DNA of 64,000 bases, taken from Thermoanaerobaculia bacterium (GTDB taxonomy: Bacteria > Acidobacteriota > Thermoanaerobaculia > Multivoradales > J023). The notes below the pieces were generated by a model, which was not told where the DNA came from, did no database searches, and worked only from the letters and a program-made list of their open reading frames with translations. The stretch covers positions 1-64,000 of the forward strand of contig JALCBJ010000025.1 in NCBI GenBank assembly GCA_028066595.1. Direction: 5' to 3'. Both the position numbers and the translations under genes were made by a program. Below, one piece after another: positions 9,201-15,674 of this stretch. The stretch's first letter is position 1. Every line of letters starts with the position of its first letter.

Positions 9201-10659
9201 GACGCGGAACGAGATCGTCCCGTCGTGTTGGGATGATCACGTGGCCCTCGAGTCGGGCGTTCGAATACCGAACGACGGCGATTGCGACGCTCTTCCGTTC
9301 GGTACCCCGCTCTGGGAGATCACTGATTCCAGCGACGACGACGAGAGCGGCAAGGCCGATATGGGCGAGAGCTGGTCTTCGGTCGAGGTCGGTCCGATCC
9401 GCATCCGCAACCGACTCGGGGATAGCGATCGCGAGGAACTCCGTTGGGTCGCCATCTTCGGCGGGGGATTCGATCCCGACGGGGCGACGGACCATGGTCA
9501 GGGCAACTGGCTCTACATGGCGGACATCGAGAGTGGCGAGATCATCTACAAGCGCCGACTAGGAGCCGAAGGGTCGGTAGCCGCCCCTCCGAAGGCACTC
9601 GACACCGACCTCGATGGGGTCCTCGATCGTGTCTACGTCGCTACGACCCACGGGCAGCTGTGGCGCCTCGACATGAGCACTGTGCCTCGCCTGGTAGACG
9701 TAGATAGGAAGTGCCCCAAGGCTGCCTACGAAGGCGTGTGTATCGACGAAGATCACACCTCATGGGATCCGGTTCTCTTCTTCGACAGCTTGACCCAGGA
9801 ATCCGATGACCAAGGCAACCCGGTTGCGCAAAGGCGTCCCTTTTTCTTCGCACCGACGGCGTTCTACGTCGGTCAATTGGGTGGGTTCGGCATCGCTGTG
9901 GGTACCGGCAACCGGGATGACCTTTGGGCTTCGGGACCGCGTGGCGGCAATCGGTTCTACGTTTTCGCCGACGAGGTCTGTAGCAGCTCCACGGGCGACA
10001 CGAGTCGCTGCCTTCCAACGTCGGACCTACCGCTATACGAGAGTGACCTGGTGGACGTCACGGGCGGCGGTGCCGCGTGCGGCAACGAGGTGGTGACGGA
10101 CATCGATCAGCGGGAGACGGGAAAACGGGGGTGGTACCTTCGGCTCGGTCAGGTACCTGTAACCGCTTCGGGTGGCGAGGGTTCAGCGGACACTATCTTC
10201 GATGCTGCCGACGAGCGGGTGGTGAGCCCGGCCCTGACTCTCTCCGGTTTGACAGTCTTCAATACCTACGTTCCCGAGACCATGCGAACCCAGGCCTCTG
10301 ATGGTCCGCGCTGTACCCGCCGCGGGATGGGTCGCAGCTATCTTCTCTATACGGCCAGCGGCTGCGCTCTCGATATCCAGGAGTCCGACACTCTGGTCGG
10401 CGATGTATTCGTGGATCGAAACGTGACGGGTGAAAATGATCCGACGCAAGACACTGGCGCCGATGGGGAATCGGCGGCGGATCCTTGCATTGGAAACGAG
10501 GCGTTGCATCAGGAGATTCGGGACACCCTCTTTCCCAGTACATGCCGTTTCTCTGAGCTCCTCCGCTACCCCCTATTGGTCAATCGAAGCGACACTGGGG
10601 TAAAGTGCCTGGTAGAGATGCCGTTGTGCATCCAGCAGAAGAACTGGAAGGAGTTCTGA
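6235..10659 (+). CDS. PilY1-like pilus tip adhesin/assembly protein with VWA-like motif
   Basis: A 1474-residue secreted protein. The frame can start with GTG at 6235, directly after the PilX-like stop, or with ATG at 6268; both keep a long signal peptide ending near VARA (residue about 55). Soon after comes a metal-ion-dependent-adhesion-type motif DNSRSM (residues 75-80), as in the VWA domain of PilY1. The C-terminal half is the PilY1 beta-propeller: MLFVGANDGMLHAFDAG from residue about 863 and a calcium-loop DTDLDGVLD at 1123-1131 followed by the blade phrase VYVATTHGQLWRLDM. PilY1 proteins sit at the pilus tip, bind calcium and control extension, retraction and surface adhesion. Larger than Pseudomonas PilY1 (about 1160). 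Confidence 0.92.
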   Translation: MASLAESLLGPMSRFHRSSVVRFPLLPVPISGWVAVACFVCILGSWVLGSSVARADDTELLRANSSNPFLFILLDNSRSMAASLDDRWVHAGADDPRSRLYIAKEILYEELGSLSTVRYGLATLDQDEVRVVSKHYLYFVADTPANVEAMAGIPGALNGYPALEPGNQIESLQTDDATGSDGRVVEIDGDLLTLGRTFPFDGSGRQTPSGGTCIDPLDLATEREAINRYPKFGEAGRDTVTMWIEGNTGVVFRLRWQRPSGAAWRLGDDHIEVRLQVAEVGGCSPEAIGPELDLELELRLWKPFLWVDDAHGASFTAAGDDGRCGGVNAIEKAGGFWSLAPLDVDSAGRCSNKPFSGQGWEGNYDTGQPFTTNPGYERSLSSGLGSFDSYCDSASSNATGCVNLKHPTTYSTDPDVREADVGDLVPFHWGSTHHATLLSRLNPNHGIGADDFGVARYFGDTLREGAGSLGLVSSSRRPILAAGNSPIGAAVRDFRCWFVGEESDECRRNGSFQVSYGRGLLPLLRERDSGLWTCRRPFLIVITDLYGNCTQDDDVARVAGMFRETGESGLQNGVSTWLLNMGQSRCGGLSNAGTGRVIDIESRSEFRHVLRQILGEVEETSRTFAAAAVPAAQADVKDKIYFSRFTPLHDKGVWPGELLAFRKPVPTREIPGLDGATHSVPDEDRSVWDAGREMLVQSPDPGSLAGPYSTRSDLRIGAGSTERRVYYMVEPRLWNYFAPVSGSLTTLDRSETYSENDLRNDMWEAMGLVDRGPLTGETLHDIQSSNALDGYLRSAHSTLRYSLVEKRALDSAGRTLRNFVLGDMFHSSPRLMGSPSNSRYLADPESFPGYEEFSARHEKRRRMLFVGANDGMLHAFDAGRWQGSLSEGEFDDGSGREIFGYVPREAVRGLRALSENREDHRWFVDGTPQIADVWIDVSGDGAREWRTILFGGMRRGGRTVFALDVTQPDPVREVTRDLGGTTVTMGYLPTRNEIVPSCWDDHVALESGVRIPNDGDCDALPFGTPLWEITDSSDDDESGKADMGESWSSVEVGPIRIRNRLGDSDREELRWVAIFGGGFDPDGATDHGQGNWLYMADIESGEIIYKRRLGAEGSVAAPPKALDTDLDGVLDRVYVATTHGQLWRLDMSTVPRLVDVDRKCPKAAYEGVCIDEDHTSWDPVLFFDSLTQESDDQGNPVAQRRPFFFAPTAFYVGQLGGFGIAVGTGNRDDLWASGPRGGNRFYVFADEVCSSSTGDTSRCLPTSDLPLYESDLVDVTGGGAACGNEVVTDIDQRETGKRGWYLRLGQVPVTASGGEGSADTIFDAADERVVSPALTLSGLTVFNTYVPETMRTQASDGPRCTRRGMGRSYLLYTASGCALDIQESDTLVGDVFVDRNVTGENDPTQDTGADGESAADPCIGNEALHQEIRDTLFPSTCRFSELLRYPLLVNRSDTGVKCLVEMPLCIQQKNWKEF

Positions 10660-10660
10660 T

Positions 10661-11353
10661 TTGACCCCATCCGGACCGAACCGTACGCCGAGTATCCGTC
10701 TTGTATTGATCCTGTTTGTAGCTCTCCTGTCGCTGCCGGCGACGGCCGATTGGCTGGTGATGGAAGATGGCTCGCGGCTGGAAACCCGTGGCCCGTGGTC
10801 CGTTGACGGACGGCGAGTGATTTTCACGCAGGCCAACGGTACTTTGTCCGCACTGCGTACACGCGAAGTCGATCTGACGGCGAGTGAGGCGTTGACCGAG
10901 GCACGGGAGCGGGCTGCGGAAGCTGCGAGAGCCGAACCGCCCGCCGAGGCCCGACCCGAGCCGCGCTGGGTGTTCACGAACCGAGACATCCCGACGGCTT
11001 CCCCGGTGGTGCAAGAAGAGCTAGAGATCGAGCCTCTGGTAGGAGCCGAGGGCTTCACCTTACGTAGCGTGGAAGAGAGGGTCGACGCGACTGGCAACAA
11101 CTTGGTGGTGCGAGGGGTTCTGATCAACGATGCTGACATCGCCGCCTCTCTGGTCGCCGTCCGGGTGTCGATCCTTTCTCCGGTCGACGGCGGCACCCTC
11201 GATGTTGTGCAGGCGATCGTCTCGCACCCGGATCTCTTGCCCAACTCGGCGACCCGCTTCACTGCCAGCTTCGATGACCTGTCGCCGGGGTTCGGCCTCG
11301 TCCAGGTCGAGGTGGAAGTGTTGGACGGGTCGAACCGTTCCAGAGTCGGCTAG
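10661..11353 (+). CDS. Secreted FxLYD-like protein ending the pilus operon
   Basis: A 230-residue protein starting with TTG at 10661, chosen because GGAAGGAG lies seven bases upstream inside the end of the PilY1-like gene. It has a signal peptide (LVLILFVALLSLPATA) and then a short segment, WLVMEDGSRLETRGPW, that looks like the small DUF-type sheet domain found after many acidobacterial signal peptides. An Ala/Glu-rich linker (residues about 72-108) follows. The C-terminal 110 residues (NNLVVRGVLINDADIAASLV and following) read like an FxLYD beta-sandwich. It probably acts in the periplasm or at the cell surface together with the pilus tip protein. No enzymatic motif is seen. Confidence 0.75.
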   Translation: MTPSGPNRTPSIRLVLILFVALLSLPATADWLVMEDGSRLETRGPWSVDGRRVIFTQANGTLSALRTREVDLTASEALTEARERAAEAARAEPPAEARPEPRWVFTNRDIPTASPVVQEELEIEPLVGAEGFTLRSVEERVDATGNNLVVRGVLINDADIAASLVAVRVSILSPVDGGTLDVVQAIVSHPDLLPNSATRFTASFDDLSPGFGLVQVEVEVLDGSNRSRVG

Positions 11354-11496
11354 TCGGTCGGCGCAACGCCGAGTCGTTCAGTTGAGGTCTGTCGATATGG
11401 GCTGGACGTGGGGCCGCAACACCGAGATAGGGCGCGCCAGCGGCTAGCACCACAGCCGCTCTGCGATCGGCCTCCGCGAGCGTGTTTCGCGACGAG

Positions 11497-12531
11497 TCAG
11501 CGCGCCAGGTGGTCGAATCCGGTGGCAGGTAGGGCCCGCAGCCGTCCGCATCGGTTCAACTCGACGATGCCGGTGGTCACCCGGCCGATCTCCCGGCAGC
11601 CACCAGAGCCCGGGCCGGGCGCCTCCACGCCGGGCGCCTCCACGCCGGGCGCCTCCATGCCGGGCGCCTCCACGTCCGCGGGCAGTGCGAAGAGGAGCAC
11701 GTAGTCTTCACCACCTCCAAGGGCAGCCTCGAGCGGGTCGGCGTCGAGAAACTCGGCCAGAGCTCGGTCGTCTTCCGGTAGCGAGATGGCTTCCGCCTCG
11801 ATCACCGCACCGACGCCGCTCTCGGCGCAGAGTCGGTGAAGATCCTTGGCCAGCCCGTCCGATACGTCGAGGCCGGCGGAGCGAGGGAGACGCACGAGAT
11901 CGACACCGAGGCCGAGCTGTTCCTTGACGTGCTTCAGCGGCTCCACGTGGCAGCGGACGGCGCGTTCCGCAGCGGCGAGCAACTCCGGCGGCAGGTGGCG
12001 CGGCAAGCTGAGGACACCGGAGTCATCGAGGCGGGCACCCAGCTGGCCCAGCAGGAACCCCAGATGGGAACGTCCCACCGGCCCCCCGAGCCAGAGTCTG
12101 TCTCCCGGACGTGCGTTCGATCGGGGCATGAAGCGTTCTGCACCGTCGGCGCGCCTGCCGAGAAGAGTCAGGGTCGCGGTATACCGATCACCTCTGGACA
12201 CATCTCCGCCGGAGAGCGTCAGGCCCACGGCGATCGCGTCGTAGAGAAACCCCTCGAAGAACCGCCGGTGGTCGAAGTCCGGAGGCGCGGCCAGGGTGAG
12301 AAACGCATGGGCAGGTTGCGCGCCCACCGCCGCGAGATCGGATAGGTTTACCGCCAGCAGCCGCCTCGCCAAGACTTCCTCGTCGAGACCTTCGGGAATG
12401 TGAATGCCCTCGGTCTGTGTGTCCACGGTTACGGCCCACGGTTCGCCAAGATCGAGGAAGGCACAGTCGTCCACCAGCGCACTGGTACCCGGCCGGCTGT
12501 TGAGCCAGCTGATCAGACGTTCTTCGGTCAT
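11497..12531 (-). CDS. thiL: Thiamine-monophosphate kinase ThiL
   Basis: A 344-residue ThiL: it phosphorylates thiamine monophosphate to the diphosphate cofactor with ATP. The family landmarks are present in order: VDDCAFLD (the GDDCAV-type Mg site, with Val for Gly), TQTEGIHI, AVNLSDLAAVGAQP, LSGGDVSRGD, and a C-terminal DVSDGLAKDLHRLC and GGGEDYVLLFALP. Between the last motif and the C-terminus sits a repetitive insertion of GMEAP/GVEAP units encoded by a 15-bp minisatellite. It lies about 100 bases downstream of lon on the same strand. The N-terminus is slightly short, starting directly at MTEERLISWL. Function is judged secure despite the repeat. Confidence 0.93.
   Translation of the reverse strand: MTEERLISWLNSRPGTSALVDDCAFLDLGEPWAVTVDTQTEGIHIPEGLDEEVLARRLLAVNLSDLAAVGAQPAHAFLTLAAPPDFDHRRFFEGFLYDAIAVGLTLSGGDVSRGDRYTATLTLLGRRADGAERFMPRSNARPGDRLWLGGPVGRSHLGFLLGQLGARLDDSGVLSLPRHLPPELLAAAERAVRCHVEPLKHVKEQLGLGVDLVRLPRSAGLDVSDGLAKDLHRLCAESGVGAVIEAEAISLPEDDRALAEFLDADPLEAALGGGEDYVLLFALPADVEAPGMEAPGVEAPGVEAPGPGSGGCREIGRVTTGIVELNRCGRLRALPATGFDHLAR
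11616..11674. repeat. 15-bp in-frame tandem repeat inside thiL
   Basis: About 3.9 copies of the unit CGGGCGCCTCCACGC at 11616-11630, 11631-11645, 11646-11660 and 11661-11674, with one substitution in copy three (CATGC). Read on the minus strand it encodes the pentapeptide GVEAP/GMEAP. Because the unit is a multiple of three, copy-number change would not break the frame. Confidence 0.9.
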
Positions 12532-12634
12532 CGGAATCCTCTCGGAAGCTCTCTCGTCGAGAGAAGTGCTCGGCTCAACCCCTTCGCCGAAGCTGAGCTG
12601 GACATGGAGTTCTCATGACTCCGGTTCATCGGGT

Positions 12635-15103
12635 CTATGAGCCTGCTGGCAAGAGTGTCGTTTCGAGTACCTCGTCCATGTGTTTCAGACAATGGATGTC
12701 GAGGTCTTTTCGCACTGTTCGAGGAAGCTCGCTCAACTCACGCTCGTTGAGCGCAGGGATCACGATCGTCTGAATCCCTGCAGCGCGGGCGGCGAGCGCT
12801 TTCTCCTTCAAGCCGCCGATGGGTAGGACGTCGCCCCGCAAGGTGATCTCGCCGGTCATGGCGACCTGCCGGTTCACCGGACGGCCGGTGAGCAAGGACA
12901 GGATGGCGGTGGCAATGGTGATGCCTGCAGAGGGTCCGTCCTTTGGAATGGAACCGGCCGGTGCATGAACGTGCACGTCGTGCGTGGCGAAGAATCCACG
13001 GCTCCCGTCGTTGCGCGGTGGGGCGGAGTCGGAGTCATCGAGACCGTTCTCTGCCGCCCATTTCCTGGCGTAGGAAAGCGCTGCTTGAGCCGACTCGCGC
13101 ATCACCTCACCTAGTTGTCCGGTCAGTCGCAGCTTGCCGCTTCCCGGCACCGCAATCGTCTCGATGAGGAGCAGGTCGCCGCCTGCTGCGGTCCAGGCGA
13201 GACCGGTGGCGACACCGACGCGGTGGTGGTCCAGCAGCGACTCGTGAAAGTGCTTCTCCGGGCCCAGCAGACTCTCCACCCGCCGCGCGTCGAGTCGGGT
13301 GGGCCCCTGCGCTGACCCCCTGGTCTGGTCCGCGCTGGACGCTACCCTTACCGCCACCTTTCGGCAGAGGGAGGCGATCTCTCGTTCCAAGTTCCGCAGC
13401 CCGGCTTCGCGGGTATAGCCCCGGATCACCTTCTCGATTCCCTTGTCTGTGAAGTGCAGATGCTCGGTGGTCAGGCCGTTGGCGTCCATCTGCTTCGGGA
13501 TCAGGTGTCGGCGAGCGATGGTGGTCTTTTCCTCGCGCGTATACCCGGATAGACGCAAGACTTCCATGCGGTCGAGGAATGCCGGCTGTATCGGATCCAG
13601 AAGGTTGGCCGTCGTGATGAAGAGAACCTCCGTGAGGTCGTAGCCCAGTCCCAGGTAGTGATCCCGAAACGCGTGGTTCTGTTCGGGGTCGAGCACCTCC
13701 AGGAGCGCGGCCGAGGGGTCACCGCGGTGGTCGGAGCCGATCTTGTCGATCTCGTCGAGCATGAAAACCGGATTCGACGTGCCCGCCTGATGGAGTCCCT
13801 GGAGAATCCGACCCGGCAATGCACCTACGTAGGTGCGCCGGTGGCCGCGGATCTCCGCCTCGTCACGCACCCCGCCGAGGGACAGTCGCACGAATTTGCG
13901 TCCGAGAGCTCGGGCGATCGAACGGCCCAGGGACGTCTTTCCGACACCCGGAGGTCCGACGAAGCAGAGAATCGGTCCCTTGCTGTCCGGCTTCAGCCGG
14001 CGCACGGCCAGATATTCCACGATGCGTTGTTTGATCTGGTCCAGACCGTAGTGATCGTCGTCGAGTACGCGACGCGCGTGGTCGAGGTCGAGGTCGTCGT
14101 CGCTCTTTACCCGCCACGGCAAGCCGGTGAGCCAGTCCAGATATGTGCGAATGACGGTGTTTTCGCCGCTTTCCGGGTGGCTACGTTCGAGCCGGAGGAT
14201 CTGTTTGTCCAGCTCGGCCAGCGCCTCCTCGGGCAGTCCTTTCTCCGTCGCCAACGTGCGGAAACTGGCCACCTCTTCGGCCAACTCGTCGGTCTCACCG
14301 AGCTCCTCCTGAATCGCCCGCAGTTGCTGTCGCAGGAAGTACTCCCGATGGCTGCGATCGATCTCGCCTTGTGCCTGCGAGGAGATCTCGTGCTGCATGG
14401 CGAGAAGCTCGATCTCCCGGGCCAGTAGTCCCTCGACCCGTGCCAGGCGTTCGACGGGATCGAGAACCTCGAGTACAGCCTGAGCATCCTCGCTGTCGAG
14501 ATCGAGATTCGATGCCACCAAATCCGCCAGGCGTCCCGGGTCTTCGAGGTGCGAGGCGAGGGTCAGGATGTCGTCGGGTACCTCACGACCCAGGTGCCCG
14601 ATCTCGTCGAGATGCCCGCGGACGTTGCGTAGCAAAGCCGTCGCTCGCAAGCGATCAGACGAGGCGACTTCGTCCGAACGGTCCTTCGGTTGGTCCGAGG
14701 AGTTGCTCGACGAGGAAGCAGGCTCGTCGAGCCGCTCCACGCGTCCCCGCGGGTAGGGCTCTACCTGGGAAAGGTGGTCGAGGCGCGCTCGCAGTAGACC
14801 TTGTACCAGGATCCTGGTGTTGCCGTCCGGTAGCTTGAGCATTCGCAGGATCCTGCCTACGGTACCGACGGATTCGAGATCAGCGGTGGACGCTACGGCC
14901 GCTTCGGAATCCTTACGTGTCGACAGCAGGATCAGCCGGTCGCCGGACAGTGCTTGGTCCACTGCCAGAACGCCGTGCTCGGGATCGACCGACAACGGTA
15001 CGATGACCCAAGGGAAGACCACCGTGCGCGTGAGGGGCAGGACTGGCAGGACGTCGGGTACCTCGACGTCGCGCTCGGGGTCAGTCGGGGTCGGCGAGCT
15101 CAT
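12635..15103 (-). CDS. lon: ATP-dependent protease Lon
   Basis: An 822-residue Lon protease. It has the N-terminal substrate-recognition domain (PVLPLTRTVVFPWVIVPLSV near residue 19), the AAA+ module with Walker A GPPGVGKTSL and Walker B VFMLDEIDKIG, and the C-terminal Ser-Lys protease domain with catalytic Ser in PKDGPSAGIT (residue about 725) and the catalytic Lys in GGLKEKALAA (about 768). It degrades misfolded and regulatory proteins in the cytoplasm. A Ser/Asp-rich insertion around residues 125-145 (EPASSSSNSSDQ) is unusual for the N-domain. Its start codon overlaps the nrdR stop by four bases (ATGA), so the two are co-translated. thiL follows. Confidence 0.97.
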   Translation of the reverse strand: MSSPTPTDPERDVEVPDVLPVLPLTRTVVFPWVIVPLSVDPEHGVLAVDQALSGDRLILLSTRKDSEAAVASTADLESVGTVGRILRMLKLPDGNTRILVQGLLRARLDHLSQVEPYPRGRVERLDEPASSSSNSSDQPKDRSDEVASSDRLRATALLRNVRGHLDEIGHLGREVPDDILTLASHLEDPGRLADLVASNLDLDSEDAQAVLEVLDPVERLARVEGLLAREIELLAMQHEISSQAQGEIDRSHREYFLRQQLRAIQEELGETDELAEEVASFRTLATEKGLPEEALAELDKQILRLERSHPESGENTVIRTYLDWLTGLPWRVKSDDDLDLDHARRVLDDDHYGLDQIKQRIVEYLAVRRLKPDSKGPILCFVGPPGVGKTSLGRSIARALGRKFVRLSLGGVRDEAEIRGHRRTYVGALPGRILQGLHQAGTSNPVFMLDEIDKIGSDHRGDPSAALLEVLDPEQNHAFRDHYLGLGYDLTEVLFITTANLLDPIQPAFLDRMEVLRLSGYTREEKTTIARRHLIPKQMDANGLTTEHLHFTDKGIEKVIRGYTREAGLRNLEREIASLCRKVAVRVASSADQTRGSAQGPTRLDARRVESLLGPEKHFHESLLDHHRVGVATGLAWTAAGGDLLLIETIAVPGSGKLRLTGQLGEVMRESAQAALSYARKWAAENGLDDSDSAPPRNDGSRGFFATHDVHVHAPAGSIPKDGPSAGITIATAILSLLTGRPVNRQVAMTGEITLRGDVLPIGGLKEKALAARAAGIQTIVIPALNERELSELPRTVRKDLDIHCLKHMDEVLETTLLPAGS

Positions 15104-15618
15104 TCGGCATGCTCGGCCCGGTCGTCGTCGGTCTGCGTTTCTCCACGTCCGGCGGGATCCTCGGTCGACTTGCCGAGCAAGCTCTGGATCTCCTCGACGA
15201 ACGAACCGATATCCTCGAACTTGCGATAGACCGAGGCAAAGCGCACATAGGCGACCTGGTCGAGATCCCGCAACTGTTCCATGACGGTCGTTCCGATCTC
15301 GTGGGTCGAGATCTCGCGTTCCTCACGGCGGTGCAACAGTTGCTCTAGGTGCTCGACGATGTCCTCCTGCTGCCGGGCGGCTATCGGCCGCTTCTCACAT
15401 GCCTTCATCAGGCCAGCGAGAAGCTTCTGTCGGCTGAACTCCTCTCGGCGTCCGTCGGTCTTCACCACCAAGTAGGGGATCGCCTCGATCTGCTCGTACG
15501 ACGTGAAACGCCGACCGCATTCCAAACATTCGCGACGTCGCCGGATGGTCGCGCCATCCCGGCTCTCCCGCGAATCCACCACGCGGTCGTCGTTGGCCGA
15601 GCAGAAAGGACACTTCAT
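15100..15618 (-). CDS. nrdR: Transcriptional repressor NrdR
   Basis: A 172-residue NrdR. The N-terminal zinc ribbon has CPFC (residues 3-6) and CLEC further on, followed by RRFTSYEQIE and the ATP-cone domain (LVVKTDGRREEFSRQKLLAG). NrdR senses ATP/dATP and represses ribonucleotide reductase genes by binding NrdR boxes. Homologs are usually 150-165 residues; the extra tail (PAGRGETQTDDDRAEHAE) is acidic and probably disordered. The stop overlaps the lon start by four bases, and an MglA-like gene ends 56 bases upstream. No ribonucleotide reductase gene is in the window. Confidence 0.96.
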   Translation of the reverse strand: MKCPFCSANDDRVVDSRESRDGATIRRRRECLECGRRFTSYEQIEAIPYLVVKTDGRREEFSRQKLLAGLMKACEKRPIAARQQEDIVEHLEQLLHRREEREISTHEIGTTVMEQLRDLDQVAYVRFASVYRKFEDIGSFVEEIQSLLGKSTEDPAGRGETQTDDDRAEHAE

Positions 15619-15674
15619 CGGAGAAAGGCAGGTCTGCGAAACGCTGGCTTCGCCGGCAGAGCTTGACTCGCGGG

